A DNA stretch of 5,767 nt from NCBI GenBank assembly GCA_020047725.1, contig JAIFNM010000136.1:1-5767 (forward strand), given 5' to 3'. The notes under the pieces are model-generated. The model did no database searches. It was not told the DNA's origin and saw only the letters and a program-made list of their open reading frames with translations. Position numbers and translations under genes: made by a program. Positions 5,570-5,767 of this stretch are shown piece by piece. Every line of letters begins with the position of its first letter. Within the stretch, counting starts at the first letter, position 1. Source of the DNA: Betaproteobacteria bacterium (lineage in GTDB: Bacteria > Pseudomonadota > Gammaproteobacteria > Burkholderiales > Rhodocyclaceae).

Positions 5570-5767
5570 GCTTGCCCTCCCAGGCCAACCACGGTGCTGG
5601 AACGGGCGGCGTCTTGTCGTGTATTGATCATGAAATTGACGAGGTAGTCGCGGTAGAGCTGAACGACCTGAAGATTGAGGTTTGCCAGCCCCGCCGCTTC
5701 CCGCACCTCGGCTGCCATCGCCTTGAATGATTCGTCGGAGTCAGTGACGATGAAAACGTGCGACAAA
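5566..5767 (-). CDS. Partial CDS (C-terminus only), possibly a DNA methyltransferase of a type III-like system
   Basis: Only the last ~66 codons are in the window; the TTG at 5766 is simply the first possible start inside it and the frame runs on past the edge. Visible sequence includes SHVFIVTDSDESFKAMAAEV and LQVVQLYRDYLVNFMINTR, then a low-complexity Ser/Gly tail ending GLGGQA. The QLYRDYL.NF.INT pattern and the position directly before a Res-like helicase with a 4-nt overlap suggest the C-terminus of an adenine methyltransferase (Mod-like). No catalytic motif (FxGxG, DPPY) is in view, so this rests on gene order and faint recollection. A different accessory protein of the same defence operon is possible. 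Confidence 0.5.
   Translation of the reverse strand, partial: LSHVFIVTDSDESFKAMAAEVREAAGLANLNLQVVQLYRDYLVNFMINTRQDAARSSTVVGLGGQA
5575..5581 (-). promoter_or_regulatory. Strong ribosome binding site of the helicase gene
   Basis: GGGAGGG on the minus strand lies five bases before the ATG at 5569, within the end of the upstream gene. With the ATGA overlap it fixes the start and shows the two genes are one operon. Confidence 0.75.

Overview
The window looks like a GC-rich proteobacterial chromosome segment, most likely gamma- or betaproteobacterial, judged from codon style and the phage and restriction families present. No single gene fixes the genus. It is accessory DNA: one end of an insertion sequence, the lysis end of a prophage, and a decayed restriction/defence cluster, packed with no intergenic gap over 300 bases.

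Layout. Bases 1-90 carry four degenerate ~19-bp direct repeats at ~22-23 bp spacing, ending in ...ACGCA. This resembles the multi-repeat terminus of an IS21-family element whose body lies to the left. Bases 118-1318 (+) hold three phage genes chained by 4-nt overlaps: a small membrane protein (DUF6127-like), a 3TM-type holin-like protein and a GH24 lysozyme with Cys at the usual catalytic Asp position. From the far end, reading leftward (-), come the tail of a gene that continues beyond the window (possibly a DNA methyltransferase), an SF2 type III-restriction-like helicase, mcrB remnants and an intact-looking mcrC. The mcrC stop codon touches the lysozyme stop codon with no base between.

The main observation is that the 1021-codon frame at 5569-2504 is a chimera. 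Residues 1 to ~716 are the helicase, cut off where its C-terminal nuclease region should continue. Residues ~717-1003 are an McrB-like protein that has lost its own N-terminus. The McrB part runs through the Walker A motif and then breaks at ~2561. After that the last 40 codons of McrB appear in another frame and run into mcrC through TAATG. Walker B and the GTP-specificity motif expected of McrB are absent. The simplest reading is two deletions in an ancestral methyltransferase-helicase-mcrB-mcrC defence operon, which leave McrC without a complete motor. A working novel helicase-McrB fusion is possible but less likely, because the second junction shifts frame and removes essential ATPase motifs.

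Together, the right part would have been a restriction island placed directly behind a prophage lysis cassette, and the left IS end separates that cassette from the rest of the phage genes. All family assignments rest on motif recognition by eye; no database search was made.
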